A stretch of 8,180 nucleotides of DNA from Bacillota bacterium (GCA_023395435.1 JAEWZG010000088.1:1-8180), one strand, 5' to 3'. Positions 1-8,060 are shown, counted from the stretch's first letter. Notes: generated by a model not told the origin, from the sequence alone. Numbers and translations are program-made.

Positions 1-50
1 CCTTGCATTGATTTTTCCATTCCCATATTGTTATTCATTTTATTAAACAT
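1..50 (-). CDS. 5' end of an unidentified gene, cut by the left edge
   Basis: An ATG at 50-48 opens a frame that stays open to the window edge, giving 16 full codons (MFNKMNNNMGMEKSMQ). It follows an AAGGGG ribosome binding site at 64-59 with an 8-base spacer, which is good support for a real start. The visible residues are unusually rich in methionine and asparagine, with five Met among 16, and show no signal peptide or known motif. The gene lies beyond the operon terminator and has its own promoter-like region, so it is probably an independent transcription unit rather than the last gene of the maltodextrin operon. I do not recognise the product. A later in-frame ATG (for example at codon 5, 9 or 11) could be the true start, but the first one has the best-placed binding site. 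Confidence 0.55.
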   Translation of the reverse strand, partial: MFNKMNNNMGMEKSMQ

Positions 51-74
51 TGTCAAAACCCCTTATATGATTTG

Positions 75-89
75 TGAACATAATGTTCA
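75..89. promoter_or_regulatory. 15-bp palindrome, possible operator
   Basis: TGAACAT-A-ATGTTCA is a perfect 7+1+7 inverted repeat just upstream of the ribosome binding site of the left-edge gene. A second shorter palindrome, ACATA-A-TATGT at 92-102, is centred 15 bp away and shares the ACATAAT core. Arms this short in AT-rich DNA can arise by chance, but the paired arrangement between a terminator and a gene start fits a repressor site. The half-site resembles the Gram-positive LexA box (GAAC-N4-GTTC) but has a five-base spacer, so I do not call it LexA. Confidence 0.35.
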
Positions 90-93
90 ATAC

Positions 94-122
94 ATAATAT
101 GTCGAAAAAACTTTTTTGTTAT
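94..122 (-). promoter_or_regulatory. Possible promoter for the left-edge gene
   Basis: On the minus strand, TATTAT at 99-94 matches the -10 consensus at five of six positions. ATAACA lies 17 bases upstream at 122-117 and matches the -35 consensus at four of six. Transcription would start near position 87, within the 75-89 palindrome, leaving a leader of roughly 37 bases before the ATG. The region is so AT-rich that chance matches are likely; this is a weak call. Confidence 0.3.
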
Positions 123-131
123 CAATATATG

Positions 132-164
132 AAAAAAAGACTGTATCTTAATTGATACAGTCTT
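132..164 (-). terminator. Intrinsic terminator of the maltodextrin operon
   Basis: Positions 137-147 and 154-164 form a perfect 11-bp stem (AAGACTGTATC with its complement) around a 6-base loop. On the minus strand the stem ends in a run of seven T (138-132). It starts 10 bases after the phosphorylase stop codon. This is a textbook Rho-independent terminator for the operon. The plus-strand side also has a T run after a short gap (170-176), so weak bidirectional function is possible. Confidence 0.92.
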
Positions 165-174
165 CGCTATTTTT

Positions 175-2514
175 TTACTTATTCTTGTTAAACCAAATTT
201 CATCAGCATATTGCTTAATTGTTCTATCACTTGAGAACTTGCCGGCATTGCATGTGTTCAAAAAGCACTTCTTTGTAAAGCTATACCTATCAGAATAATC
301 CTTGTTTGCGCGAAGCTTTGCTTCAACATAACTTTCAAAGTCATGAAGTACATAATAAGTGTCTGCTCTATTATAGGTATCTTCAAGAAGGCACTTTCGA
401 AGGTCGTCGAACAACCCAGCTTTTTCAACATCAAATGTCCCATCTGTAAGTGAATCAATAGCCTTCTTAATACGTTGGTTGCTTTCGTAAATCTTCATTG
501 GATCATAATCCTTTGAGATCTTTTCAATGTCCTCAACTTTCGCTCCGAAGATGTAGTTGTTTTCATTTCCAGCCTGTTCAACAATTTCAACATTAGCACC
601 ATCGAATGTTCCAAGGGTTACCGCACCGTTGAGCATAAATTTCATATTACCTGTTCCAGAAGCCTCTGTCCCTGCTGTTGAGATCTGTTCAGAAATATCA
701 GCAGCTGGTGTTAGCTTTTCAGCATAGGAAACATTATAGTTCTGGACAAACAATACAGCAAGCTTTTCATTCACATCATCGTCAGCATTTATCTTATCAG
801 CTATTGAGTTGATTAGCTTGATAATTGCTTTAGCTCGCGAATATCCTGGTGCAGACTTAGCACCAAAAATAAATGCTGTTGGGTTAAAATCCTTGATAGA
901 ACCATCCTTCAAGCCAAAATAGATATCAATGATTGAAAGTGCATTCATAAGCTGACGCTTATATTCGTGAAGCCTTTTAATCTGAATATCAAAAATAAAG
1001 CTGCTGTCAAGGAGTCTGCCTTCCTTCTTGTCAATATATTCAACAAGCTCCTGCTTTTTGATTTTCTTTATTTCCTCAAAAGCCTTGATAACAGCCTTGT
1101 CATCCTTATACCTTTCAAGCTTCTTTAATTCATCAAGATTAGTTGCCCAACCATCACCGATTTTATCAGTAATAAACTGTGCAAGCTGTGGATTTGCAAG
1201 GGCAAGCCAGCGACGCTGTGTAATGCCATTAGTCTTGTTGTTTATCTTATCTGGATATAGCTTATGCCATTCAGCAAGTGTTGAATCTTTAAGAATTTCC
1301 GTGTGAATCTGTGCAACACCATTCGTTGAAAATGTAGCATATACTGCAAGACGAGCCATAAAAATAAGATTGTTTGATATAATCTTATACTTCTCTCTTT
1401 CTTCTTCAGCAACGCCCATTGCAATTAAGTCCTTTTCAAGCTGTTTGTCAATCTTTACAATAATCTTATATATGTTTGGGAGAACTGTTCTGTAAAGCTT
1501 AAGACTCCACTTTTCAAGTGCTTCTGCCATAATAGTATGATTTGTATATGCAAAAGTCTTTTTAGCAATATCAAAAGCCTTAGCAAAAGTCAGACCTTCA
1601 AGGCTGAGAAGCCTTATAAGCTCAGGGATAGCCACAACAGGATGAGTATCATTAAGCTGAATAGCATAGAAGTCAGGGAACTTTTTGAAGTTAGTTCCGT
1701 GCTTTTCCTTAAAGTCAGCAATAATATTCTGAAGTGCCGCAGAAACAAAGAAATACTGCTGTTTAATTCTAAGCTTCTTACCCTTATCTGTATCATCATT
1801 TGGATATAGAACAGCTGAAATTGCTTCAGCGGCATTCTTCTTTTCAAAAGCCTTGTCATATTTCTGCTGGTTAAATAAATCAAAGTCAAAGCTTTCAAGT
1901 GATTGTGCTTCATATAATCTAAGTGTATTTACTACGTTATTTCTGTATCCGATTACTGGTGTATCATATGGTACAGCAAGAACCTTCTGATCACCGAATT
2001 CAACGACAACAGCCTTATCTTCTCTTTTTACTGACCAAGGATCTCCGAAGCGTTGCCAGTTGTCCGGAATTTCCTTCTGTAGACCGTCTTCGAAATACTG
2101 CTTGAAGATACCGTACTTATATCGGATCCCGTATCCGTCAAGTGGTATGTTTTGTGTTGCAGCACTATCCAAGAAGCAGGCAGCAAGTCTTCCAAGTCCA
2201 CCATTTCCAAGAGCATTATCTTCAATATCCTCAAAGATGGTTATATCAAGACCATTGTCCTCAAGATATTCTTTTGTATCATTAAGAAGATCAAGATTAA
2301 GAAGATTACTGTATACAAGACGTCCTATTAAGAATTCTGCTGAAAAATAACAAGCAGTTTTCTTCTCGGAAAGCTTTGTTTGGGTATTTCTCATTTCTTC
2401 CATAGCAGCTTTTGATATTGCATTATAAAGCTCTGTTGTAGTTGCATTTTCTGCAGTTTTTCCGTAATCATAATCAAGAATTACATCTATATTATTTTTG
2501 AAATTTGTATTCAT
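175..2514 (-). CDS. glgP: Glycogen/maltodextrin phosphorylase (GT35), MalP role
   Basis: A 779-residue alpha-glucan phosphorylase, full length for the bacterial family (E. coli MalP is just under 800). It removes glucose from the non-reducing end of alpha-1,4-glucans with phosphate, giving glucose-1-phosphate in the cytoplasm. Visible family motifs in order are the GNGGLGRL segment (103-110), NDTHP (288-292), KTNGITQRRW (427-436), RLHEYKRQ (514-521), the KSAPGY..AK phosphate/cofactor segment (553-562) and EASGTGNMKF (617-626), in which K625 is the lysine that binds pyridoxal phosphate. The start has a GGAGG site five bases upstream. It lies 23 bases after malQ and is the last gene before the terminator. 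Sequence alone does not separate glycogen from maltodextrin preference. The operon context, next to malQ and a maltodextrin transporter, favours maltodextrin, so malP is an equally valid name. Confidence 0.95.
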   Translation of the reverse strand: MNTNFKNNIDVILDYDYGKTAENATTTELYNAISKAAMEEMRNTQTKLSEKKTACYFSAEFLIGRLVYSNLLNLDLLNDTKEYLEDNGLDITIFEDIEDNALGNGGLGRLAACFLDSAATQNIPLDGYGIRYKYGIFKQYFEDGLQKEIPDNWQRFGDPWSVKREDKAVVVEFGDQKVLAVPYDTPVIGYRNNVVNTLRLYEAQSLESFDFDLFNQQKYDKAFEKKNAAEAISAVLYPNDDTDKGKKLRIKQQYFFVSAALQNIIADFKEKHGTNFKKFPDFYAIQLNDTHPVVAIPELIRLLSLEGLTFAKAFDIAKKTFAYTNHTIMAEALEKWSLKLYRTVLPNIYKIIVKIDKQLEKDLIAMGVAEEEREKYKIISNNLIFMARLAVYATFSTNGVAQIHTEILKDSTLAEWHKLYPDKINNKTNGITQRRWLALANPQLAQFITDKIGDGWATNLDELKKLERYKDDKAVIKAFEEIKKIKKQELVEYIDKKEGRLLDSSFIFDIQIKRLHEYKRQLMNALSIIDIYFGLKDGSIKDFNPTAFIFGAKSAPGYSRAKAIIKLINSIADKINADDDVNEKLAVLFVQNYNVSYAEKLTPAADISEQISTAGTEASGTGNMKFMLNGAVTLGTFDGANVEIVEQAGNENNYIFGAKVEDIEKISKDYDPMKIYESNQRIKKAIDSLTDGTFDVEKAGLFDDLRKCLLEDTYNRADTYYVLHDFESYVEAKLRANKDYSDRYSFTKKCFLNTCNAGKFSSDRTIKQYADEIWFNKNK

Positions 2515-2537
2515 AAATTCCTCCAGACATTCAAAGG

Positions 2538-4034
2538 CTATCTGCCATATACCTTTGATAATAATTTTAATTTTCCAGCTGTTTCACTTGTCAGTAATGA
2601 TTTATCCACACGCCACTTCCAGTTACAACCGACTGTTGACGGAATATTCATTCTTGAATCATTGTCAAGACCAAGTATATCCTGCATCTGAATAACGACC
2701 ATCTTAGCTACGCTTGAATAAGCAAGTCTGATAAGATCCCATATTATATTGTCATAGTTATCTTTTCCAATATATTTAAGCATATTCTGCTTCTTCTCAT
2801 CTGACATCTGCTCTATTGCAGCAGCCATTGTGTCATTATCATGAGTGCCAAGATATACACAGAAATTCTTCTCATAATTTATAGGTAAATGTTCATTTTC
2901 AGGATTACCGTCAAAAGCGTGCTGAAGAATTTTCATTCCAGGATAGCCTGAACGCTTTATGAGCTTTCTGACAGGTTCAACGACAACTCCGAGATCTTCA
3001 GCAATAATCTGGCTGTCCCCTCTTGCCTCATCAATTGCCTTAATAAGAGCATATCCAGGTCCTTTATGATACTTACCTTTTCGTGCATTTTCATCACCAG
3101 CTGGAATTGCATAGTATCTTACTATGCCTATGAAGTGGTCAATTCTTATTACATCATAAATTGTACAGCTAAAGGAAATTCTATCCTTCCACCATGAGAA
3201 GCCATCCTTTTCCATAACAGCCCAATCATATATTGAATTACCCCATAATTGACCGTCCTCAGAAAAGCCGTCAGGCGGGCATCCTGCTACAACAGTTGGT
3301 CTGTGATCCTCATCAAGCAAAAACAGATTGCTGTTTGCCCAAGTATCTGCTGAGTCCATTGAAACATATATTGGAATATCACCGATGATTTTTATACCAT
3401 TACTGTTTGCATATTCTTTTAGCTTATACCATTGCTCATAGAATTTAAACTGCAAAAAGCACCAGAAATATATATCATCAGCAAGCATTTCAGTATATTT
3501 GCGTATGGCTGATTTCTTATGAAGTCTTATATCATCATCCCACTCAAGCCAGGACTTGTTATCAAACTTCACCTTGATTGCCATATATAAAGCATAATCT
3601 TTTATCCAGTGCTTGTTTTTAGTAATAAAAGCCTTGTATTCCTTTTGATCCTGTTTTTTAAAATTCTCAAAAGCAATTCTTAAAACCTTGAATCTGTTCT
3701 CATAAATTTTATCGTATTCGACACTTCCTTGGTCTGTTCCCCAGTCGATGCTATCTACATCACTATTTCCAAGAAGCTCTTCAACAATAAGCATATCAAA
3801 ATCAATAAAATACGGATTCCCTGCAAAAGCCGAAAAAGACTGGTAAGGGCTGTCACCAAAACTTGTTGGACCTATCGGGAGTATCTGCCAGTATTTCTGC
3901 CCACACTCTACCAGATAATCAACAAATTCATATGCTTCGTTTCCGAAGTTGCCGATGCCATATTTAGAAGGAAGACTTGAAATTGGGAGAAGTATTCCCG
4001 CTGAGCGTGAATTATCAATACTCTTTTTGCTCAT
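2538..4034 (-). CDS. malQ: 4-alpha-glucanotransferase (amylomaltase, GH77)
   Basis: A 498-residue cytoplasmic disproportionating enzyme of GH77. It moves maltosyl and longer segments between maltodextrins and releases glucose, making chains long enough for the phosphorylase. The N terminus carries the GH77 pattern SAGILLPISSLPSKYGIGNFG (11-31), then QILPIGPT (50-57). Catalytic residues are D299 in RIDHF (nucleophile), E346 in IIAEDLG (acid/base) and D399 in GTHDND (transition-state aspartate). The GDIPIYVS region I motif is at 218-225. Length is close to the compact amylomaltases of Gram-positive and thermophilic bacteria and shorter than E. coli MalQ. Its binding site, AAGGTGG (4048-4042), overlaps the amylase stop codon, and only 12 bases separate the two genes, which suggests translational coupling. 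A 23-base gap leads to the phosphorylase. Confidence 0.96.
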   Translation of the reverse strand: MSKKSIDNSRSAGILLPISSLPSKYGIGNFGNEAYEFVDYLVECGQKYWQILPIGPTSFGDSPYQSFSAFAGNPYFIDFDMLIVEELLGNSDVDSIDWGTDQGSVEYDKIYENRFKVLRIAFENFKKQDQKEYKAFITKNKHWIKDYALYMAIKVKFDNKSWLEWDDDIRLHKKSAIRKYTEMLADDIYFWCFLQFKFYEQWYKLKEYANSNGIKIIGDIPIYVSMDSADTWANSNLFLLDEDHRPTVVAGCPPDGFSEDGQLWGNSIYDWAVMEKDGFSWWKDRISFSCTIYDVIRIDHFIGIVRYYAIPAGDENARKGKYHKGPGYALIKAIDEARGDSQIIAEDLGVVVEPVRKLIKRSGYPGMKILQHAFDGNPENEHLPINYEKNFCVYLGTHDNDTMAAAIEQMSDEKKQNMLKYIGKDNYDNIIWDLIRLAYSSVAKMVVIQMQDILGLDNDSRMNIPSTVGCNWKWRVDKSLLTSETAGKLKLLSKVYGR

Positions 4035-4040
4035 ATATTT

Positions 4041-4049
4041 ACCACCTTA
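4041..4049 (-). promoter_or_regulatory. malQ ribosome binding site overlapping the amylase stop
   Basis: The minus strand reads TAAGGTGGT, where TAA (4049-4047) ends the amylase and AAGGTGG (4048-4042) is the malQ binding site, about seven bases before its ATG. Ribosomes finishing the amylase would sit over this site, so translation of the two genes is probably coupled. That last point is inference. Confidence 0.8.
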
Positions 4050-5678
4050 GTTTTTTACTCTTAAAATCACAGTAGAATATGAAGGCATTTTAAGATTGCT
4101 CTTATTAAGTAGTATATTTCCGCCATCGGCTGTTAGTTTTCCTCTTAATTCTACATTACTAAATATATCACCTGGAAGATTAATGTCAACCTCCTGCTTT
4201 GAAAGATTGTGAATAATATACACTGCAGAACCATTATATTCACTTTTATATGCACATATTGACTCATTGTTTAGGTCAAGTGCAGTGATTTTTCCTCTTG
4301 CAATTTCAGGGTTTAAATCCTTTATTCTTATTATATCCCTATAATAGTTAAGTAATGAATTTTTGTCCTTTAATTGTTGGTCAACACCAGCCTTTGGTAA
4401 TTCAGTATTTGTTGAACCAGCAACAGGCTTAGCGGTGCCTGTTTTGTCTTTATGTGACCATACAAGTGGCTGTCGCTTGTTTTCATCCTTGCCGGAACCA
4501 GTCATTCCGATTTCTTCACCATAATAGATAAAGGAATTCCCAGGGGCAAGCATATAAACAGAAGCTCCCATTTTTTCAAGCACAAGCTTTCTTCCAAGTC
4601 CGCCTGCACTTCGTGCATTATCATGATTTGAAAGGAAGGTTGCATCAATAGCATCAGGATTCTTTGAACGTATGTCCTTTTGCCAAGCCTCTAAATCTTT
4701 AGCAAGAGTAGCACCTGTGCCCATTCTTACGCTCTTAATATAGTTGCCGTCAACCTGTGAAAAGCCAAAATTAAAGAAACTCGGGAGCTTGCTTTCGTAC
4801 ATATCCTTAATAATGCTTTCATCAGTCCACGCTTCGCCTACCATATAAATATCAGGCTTTATTTTTTTAAGCTCTGTTGTAAACCAACTTAAAAACTCAA
4901 CATTCTTTGATGTATTTTCAGCATAGAACTGTGTTGTTGCATCAAGTCGGAAGCCTTTTACGCCCTTTACAATCCAAAACCTTGAAATCTTTAAAATTTC
5001 TTCTCTTACTGCTGGGTTGTCAAGGTTTAAATCAGGCATCTGATCCCAGAACCCTGCCTCATAGTACCAATCACCTGCACCAGGAACAACATACATTCCC
5101 TTGCCTGAAGAATCCTGTTTAAAGTTGTAATACTGGCAATAAGGATTGTGCTCACGGCATTTTTCCTCATATTTGCATACTTTCTGCCCGCAAGGTTCAA
5201 TCCTCATGCTCTTTATTGCCGACTGAAACCACGGATGTTGTGCAGAAGTATGATTAAGTACAAGGTCAATGATTAAATCGATGCCTCTTTCCTTGCATAG
5301 CTTTGAAAGCTTCTCAAAATCCTCCATTGTACCATATTTCGGATCAATAGCCATATAATCTGTTGCGTCGTATTTATGATAGGTCGGTGAAGGCATTATC
5401 GGCATAAGCCATATGCCAGTAATTCCGAGGTCAGTTTTTGTTTTTGGATCACCATCATTCAAGTAATCAAGTTTTTTAATTAACCCTTTTAAGTCCCCTA
5501 CACCGTCCTTGTCTGTATCATAGAATCCGCCGAGATAAATCTCATAATAATTTTTATAATTATCATTTATTATCTTTGGAAATTCTTCGTTTATAGATTC
5601 TTTGGTTTTTGTTTTGCCTTGTTCACATGCTGAAAGGAATATCACAGCGCTAAGGCATATTAATAAAAATTTCTTCAT
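4047..5678 (-). CDS. Cell-surface alpha-amylase lipoprotein (GH13, probably subfamily 36)
   Basis: A 543-residue secreted GH13 enzyme expected to cut starch or maltodextrins outside the membrane. A short charged and hydrophobic signal peptide ends in the lipobox L15-S16-A17-C18, so the mature protein should be lipid-anchored at C18, followed by a polar linker to about residue 40. The TIM barrel shows DxDxDGxGD (54-62, a calcium-binding loop known in related GH13 enzymes), region I DLVLNH (138-143), region II GFRLDA with nucleophile D246, region III VGEAW with acid/base E282, and region IV SNHDN with D353. The MPDLN motif (214-218) is the signature of the group between oligo-1,6-glucosidases and neopullulanases (GH13_36), whose members are often lipoproteins. 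A small C-terminal beta domain covers about 470-543. No carbohydrate-binding module is seen. The insert at 163-181 has four cysteines (see findings). The binding site AAAAGG lies six to seven bases before the ATG. Exact substrate preference cannot be read from sequence. Confidence 0.94.
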   Translation of the reverse strand: MKKFLLICLSAVIFLSACEQGKTKTKESINEEFPKIINDNYKNYYEIYLGGFYDTDKDGVGDLKGLIKKLDYLNDGDPKTKTDLGITGIWLMPIMPSPTYHKYDATDYMAIDPKYGTMEDFEKLSKLCKERGIDLIIDLVLNHTSAQHPWFQSAIKSMRIEPCGQKVCKYEEKCREHNPYCQYYNFKQDSSGKGMYVVPGAGDWYYEAGFWDQMPDLNLDNPAVREEILKISRFWIVKGVKGFRLDATTQFYAENTSKNVEFLSWFTTELKKIKPDIYMVGEAWTDESIIKDMYESKLPSFFNFGFSQVDGNYIKSVRMGTGATLAKDLEAWQKDIRSKNPDAIDATFLSNHDNARSAGGLGRKLVLEKMGASVYMLAPGNSFIYYGEEIGMTGSGKDENKRQPLVWSHKDKTGTAKPVAGSTNTELPKAGVDQQLKDKNSLLNYYRDIIRIKDLNPEIARGKITALDLNNESICAYKSEYNGSAVYIIHNLSKQEVDINLPGDIFSNVELRGKLTADGGNILLNKSNLKMPSYSTVILRVKN

Positions 5679-5722
5679 AAAAGCACCTTTTCGGTATATT
5701 AAAACAAATACTTCAACATAAA

Positions 5723-5761
5723 ATTTATGACTAACAAAAAAGATATTTGTTAGTCATAAAT
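5723..5761 (-). other. Stem-loop between malG and the amylase gene
   Basis: Positions 5723-5738 pair perfectly with 5746-5761, a 16-bp stem with a 7-base loop. The stem is AT-rich. On the minus strand it is followed by only four T in a row (5723-5720, the first of them in the stem), so it is at best a weak terminator. It starts 11 bases after the malG stop and sits 44 bases upstream of the amylase ATG. A role in partial termination or in mRNA processing and stability between the transporter and enzyme parts of the operon is plausible; a protein-binding palindrome is an alternative. Confidence 0.7.
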
Positions 5762-5772
5762 CAAAGAGACTG

Positions 5773-6633
5773 TTATCCCTTTACTGATCCTCCGACAACA
5801 CCGCTGACATAGAATCTCTGCATAAATATAAATAGAACTGATATTGGTATAGCTACTATAACAGCACCAGCACAGAACTGTGTAAAGTACTGATATACAT
5901 TTTCTCTTGAAATCATCTGGAACAATCCAAGCGCAACTGTGTAATTTTTATAGTTATCCTTCATAATTACACTTACAAAAATAAAGTCAAGCCATGGCGC
6001 AATAAATGAAGTCAACGCAGTATAAACAATAATTGGCTTTGACATAGGAAGAGTAATTCTCCAGAAAATCTGATTTTTTGATGCTCCGTCAAGAGTCGCT
6101 GCTTCGTCAAGAGCCATTGGTATAGTATCAAAAAAGCCCTTTGAAATAAAATACCCAAGAGCAGCACCACCAGAATAAATAAGAATCAGCGACAGCTTTG
6201 ATTGTTCAAGGTGAAGAAGTTCTTTAAGCATATGATAAATAGCTATCATACTCATAAAGCCAGGGAACATTCCAAGAATAAGTGAAACATTCATCATCTT
6301 CTTTCTTGATTTGAATTTAAGACGACTAAACGTATAGCTAGTTGCAAGTATAAAGAATGTTGACAAAACACAGCATATACAAGCAATAATCAAAGTATTC
6401 ATAAACCATGTCGGGAACTTGAAAAGATCTGTCTTTGTAAAAAGATTTATATAGTTATCAAGTGTCCAGTTAGTAGGAATAATATATTCAGGATGATACA
6501 TACCCTTATCAGCATTGAATGAAAACATAACCAACCATGCAATAGGGAGCAACCATATGATTGACAGAACAGTCAGAATAATATATACGAAAGTGTTCAA
6601 CAACCTTCTGCTTAACTTATAACTCTTTATCAT
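5773..6633 (-). CDS. malG: Maltodextrin ABC transporter permease, MalG type
   Basis: A 286-residue inner-membrane protein, near the usual length for MalG (296 in E. coli). It forms the transport channel with MalF and contacts the cytoplasmic ATPase. About six membrane segments are visible (roughly 12-36, 77-102, 113-136, 146-165, 200-222 and 253-272). The EAA loop that docks to the ATPase is clear at 176-196, with E177-A178-A179, G183 and the closing ITLP. The C terminus VVGGSVKG resembles the MalG tail, which in E. coli reaches toward the ATPase. Its ATG overlaps the malF TGA stop in an ATGA arrangement, indicating coupled translation. A GGGAGG binding site is at 6649-6644, inside the end of malF. 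The substrate is inferred from MalFG similarity and the neighbouring amylase, malQ and phosphorylase genes. Confidence 0.94.
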   Translation of the reverse strand: MIKSYKLSRRLLNTFVYIILTVLSIIWLLPIAWLVMFSFNADKGMYHPEYIIPTNWTLDNYINLFTKTDLFKFPTWFMNTLIIACICCVLSTFFILATSYTFSRLKFKSRKKMMNVSLILGMFPGFMSMIAIYHMLKELLHLEQSKLSLILIYSGGAALGYFISKGFFDTIPMALDEAATLDGASKNQIFWRITLPMSKPIIVYTALTSFIAPWLDFIFVSVIMKDNYKNYTVALGLFQMISRENVYQYFTQFCAGAVIVAIPISVLFIFMQRFYVSGVVGGSVKG

Positions 6634-8060
6634 TTGAACTGATCCTCCCTCTTTGTAGAAGATGACATATTATAAACAACAAGTGAGAGTATTGCAGTAA
6701 TAGCAAATACAAAAATACCGATTGTTGACGCAACGCTGTAATTCTGTTCATTTACCGTCAGCTTATACAGCCACGTTACCAACAGATCTGTCTTTCCCGC
6801 CTGATAATAATCAAGTGACAAAGGCCCACCAGCTGTCAATAGATAGATAACATTAAAGTTGTTAATATTACCAACGAACTGTGTGATAAGGTATGGAGTT
6901 GTTATGAACAGCATATACGGCAAAGTAATTTTTGAGAACATTACAAAAGGATTAGCTCCGTCAATTCTCGCACTTTCATACATTTCTTCAGGAATATTCA
7001 TAAGAATACCTGTTGTGATAAGCATTGTATATGGTATACCAACCCACATATTAATAAGAATACACATTATCCTCGGCAACTGTGAACTTGTGTCAGTAAG
7101 GAACTGAATATTATCATTGATTACTCCAAGATTCATAAGTATGGAATTAACAGGGCCCTGATCTGCAAAAAGCTTTGACATAAGCATAAGTGTTACAAAC
7201 TGTGGGACAGCAATTGTAATAACAAAAAAAGTTCTCCACATTGACTTTAGCTTTATGCCCTTCTTATTTATAACCATAGCTAGAACCATACCAAAGATAT
7301 AATTAAGGAAAGTTGCAAAGAACGCCCAAATCATTGTCCATGTAAATACATTAAACAATGTATCCTTCTGAATTTTATCTTTGAATAGCATATTATTGAA
7401 ATTATCAAAGCCAATCCATGTAAAAAGATTTCCTGGTGGCTGATGGTTTTTATCAAAGTTAGTGAATGCAATACAAATCATAAAGATGATTGGCAGTATT
7501 GTAAACGAAATAATCATTATTGTTGGAACAGATAGCATTGTTACATGGAATTTTTCGTTCATTAATGATTTTGCATCATCAATAGCATTAGGAAGCTTCC
7601 TTCCGCTCTTTGACAATAGTTGAGATTTGTATGCAGATTTTATGTTCTTAATATAGAAAACAAGAAAGACCAATGAAATCACCATTGAAACTACACTAAA
7701 CAACAGAATTTTCATTGAATTGTCGCCTTGAATATATTCGAATATTTCGAGTTCAGCATTCCACTTCTTGATTCGAGTTGCCGTACCAAGAGTAGCAATG
7801 TTTTTCAGATAGCTCCAACCAAAACTTATCATATATAATATATAAACTACCTGAATCCCAAAATATATTAATCCACGCAATATTTGCCCCCGAAATAAAT
7901 TTCCGAAGCCCATTATTATAAAAGAAAGTTTTGTTCTTAAATCACCTTTTATTAAAATTTTAAAAAAACTGCCTATAGCCGCTGCTATTGAACTAAAGAA
8001 ATGTATAATATTTCTACCCAGATTTACAAATGGATTTCGGCTTCTTTCACTTAGGTTCAC
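6630..8060 (-). CDS. malF: Maltodextrin ABC transporter permease, MalF type (GTG start)
   Basis: A 476-residue membrane protein that pairs with MalG to import maltodextrins. I place the start at GTG 8060-8058. The ATG at 8081 lies upstream of the AAGGAGG binding site (8076-8070), which would otherwise be read as codons; from the GTG the spacing is a normal nine bases. About eight membrane segments are visible (near 65-84, 117-137, 177-199, 238-264, 276-298, 330-353, 381-396 and 444-463). The ATPase-docking EAA loop spans about 359-381, with E362-S363-A364, D367-G368 and ITLP. Unlike E. coli MalF, the loop after the third segment is short, so the large periplasmic P2 domain is absent. The length is instead made up by an N-terminal region of about 65 residues before the first clear membrane segment. 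Its stop overlaps the malG start. No ATPase gene follows, so the transporter probably uses a shared MsmK-like ATPase encoded elsewhere. Confidence 0.93.
   Translation of the reverse strand: MNLSERSRNPFVNLGRNIIHFFSSIAAAIGSFFKILIKGDLRTKLSFIIMGFGNLFRGQILRGLIYFGIQVVYILYMISFGWSYLKNIATLGTATRIKKWNAELEIFEYIQGDNSMKILLFSVVSMVISLVFLVFYIKNIKSAYKSQLLSKSGRKLPNAIDDAKSLMNEKFHVTMLSVPTIMIISFTILPIIFMICIAFTNFDKNHQPPGNLFTWIGFDNFNNMLFKDKIQKDTLFNVFTWTMIWAFFATFLNYIFGMVLAMVINKKGIKLKSMWRTFFVITIAVPQFVTLMLMSKLFADQGPVNSILMNLGVINDNIQFLTDTSSQLPRIMCILINMWVGIPYTMLITTGILMNIPEEMYESARIDGANPFVMFSKITLPYMLFITTPYLITQFVGNINNFNVIYLLTAGGPLSLDYYQAGKTDLLVTWLYKLTVNEQNYSVASTIGIFVFAITAILSLVVYNMSSSTKREDQFK

Noticed and set aside
76..88. LexA (SOS) box
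   Set aside because: The half-sites GAAC and GTTC are present, but the spacer is five bases instead of the four required by the Gram-positive consensus.
62..90. Promoter TTGAAC-17-TATAAG on the minus strand
   Set aside because: The -10 element would overlap the AAGGGG ribosome binding site, so transcription would start after it and the gene would lose its binding site.
258..458. Minus-strand alternative-frame reading frames inside the phosphorylase gene (also 1242-1424, 1614-1913, 2028-2234)
   Set aside because: They overlap the conserved phosphorylase frame on the same strand and show no independent support as genes.
1028..1306. Plus-strand open frame of 92 codons inside the phosphorylase gene, and similar frames at 1537-1809, 2060-2350, 3729-3980, 4907-5122 and 6859-7107
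   Set aside because: All lie antisense to strongly supported genes, show no recognisable domains and have low-complexity or biased composition typical of antisense shadows.
5679..5772. Internal promoter or CcpA catabolite site before the amylase gene
   Set aside because: TAATAT is present near the ribosome binding site but no credible -35 element lies 16-18 bases upstream, and I saw no sequence matching the cre consensus in any intergenic gap.
175..8060. A novel defence, toxin or otherwise undescribed multi-gene system
   Set aside because: Every complete gene belongs to a well-known carbohydrate family with intact catalytic or structural motifs, and gene order matches ordinary maltodextrin operons.
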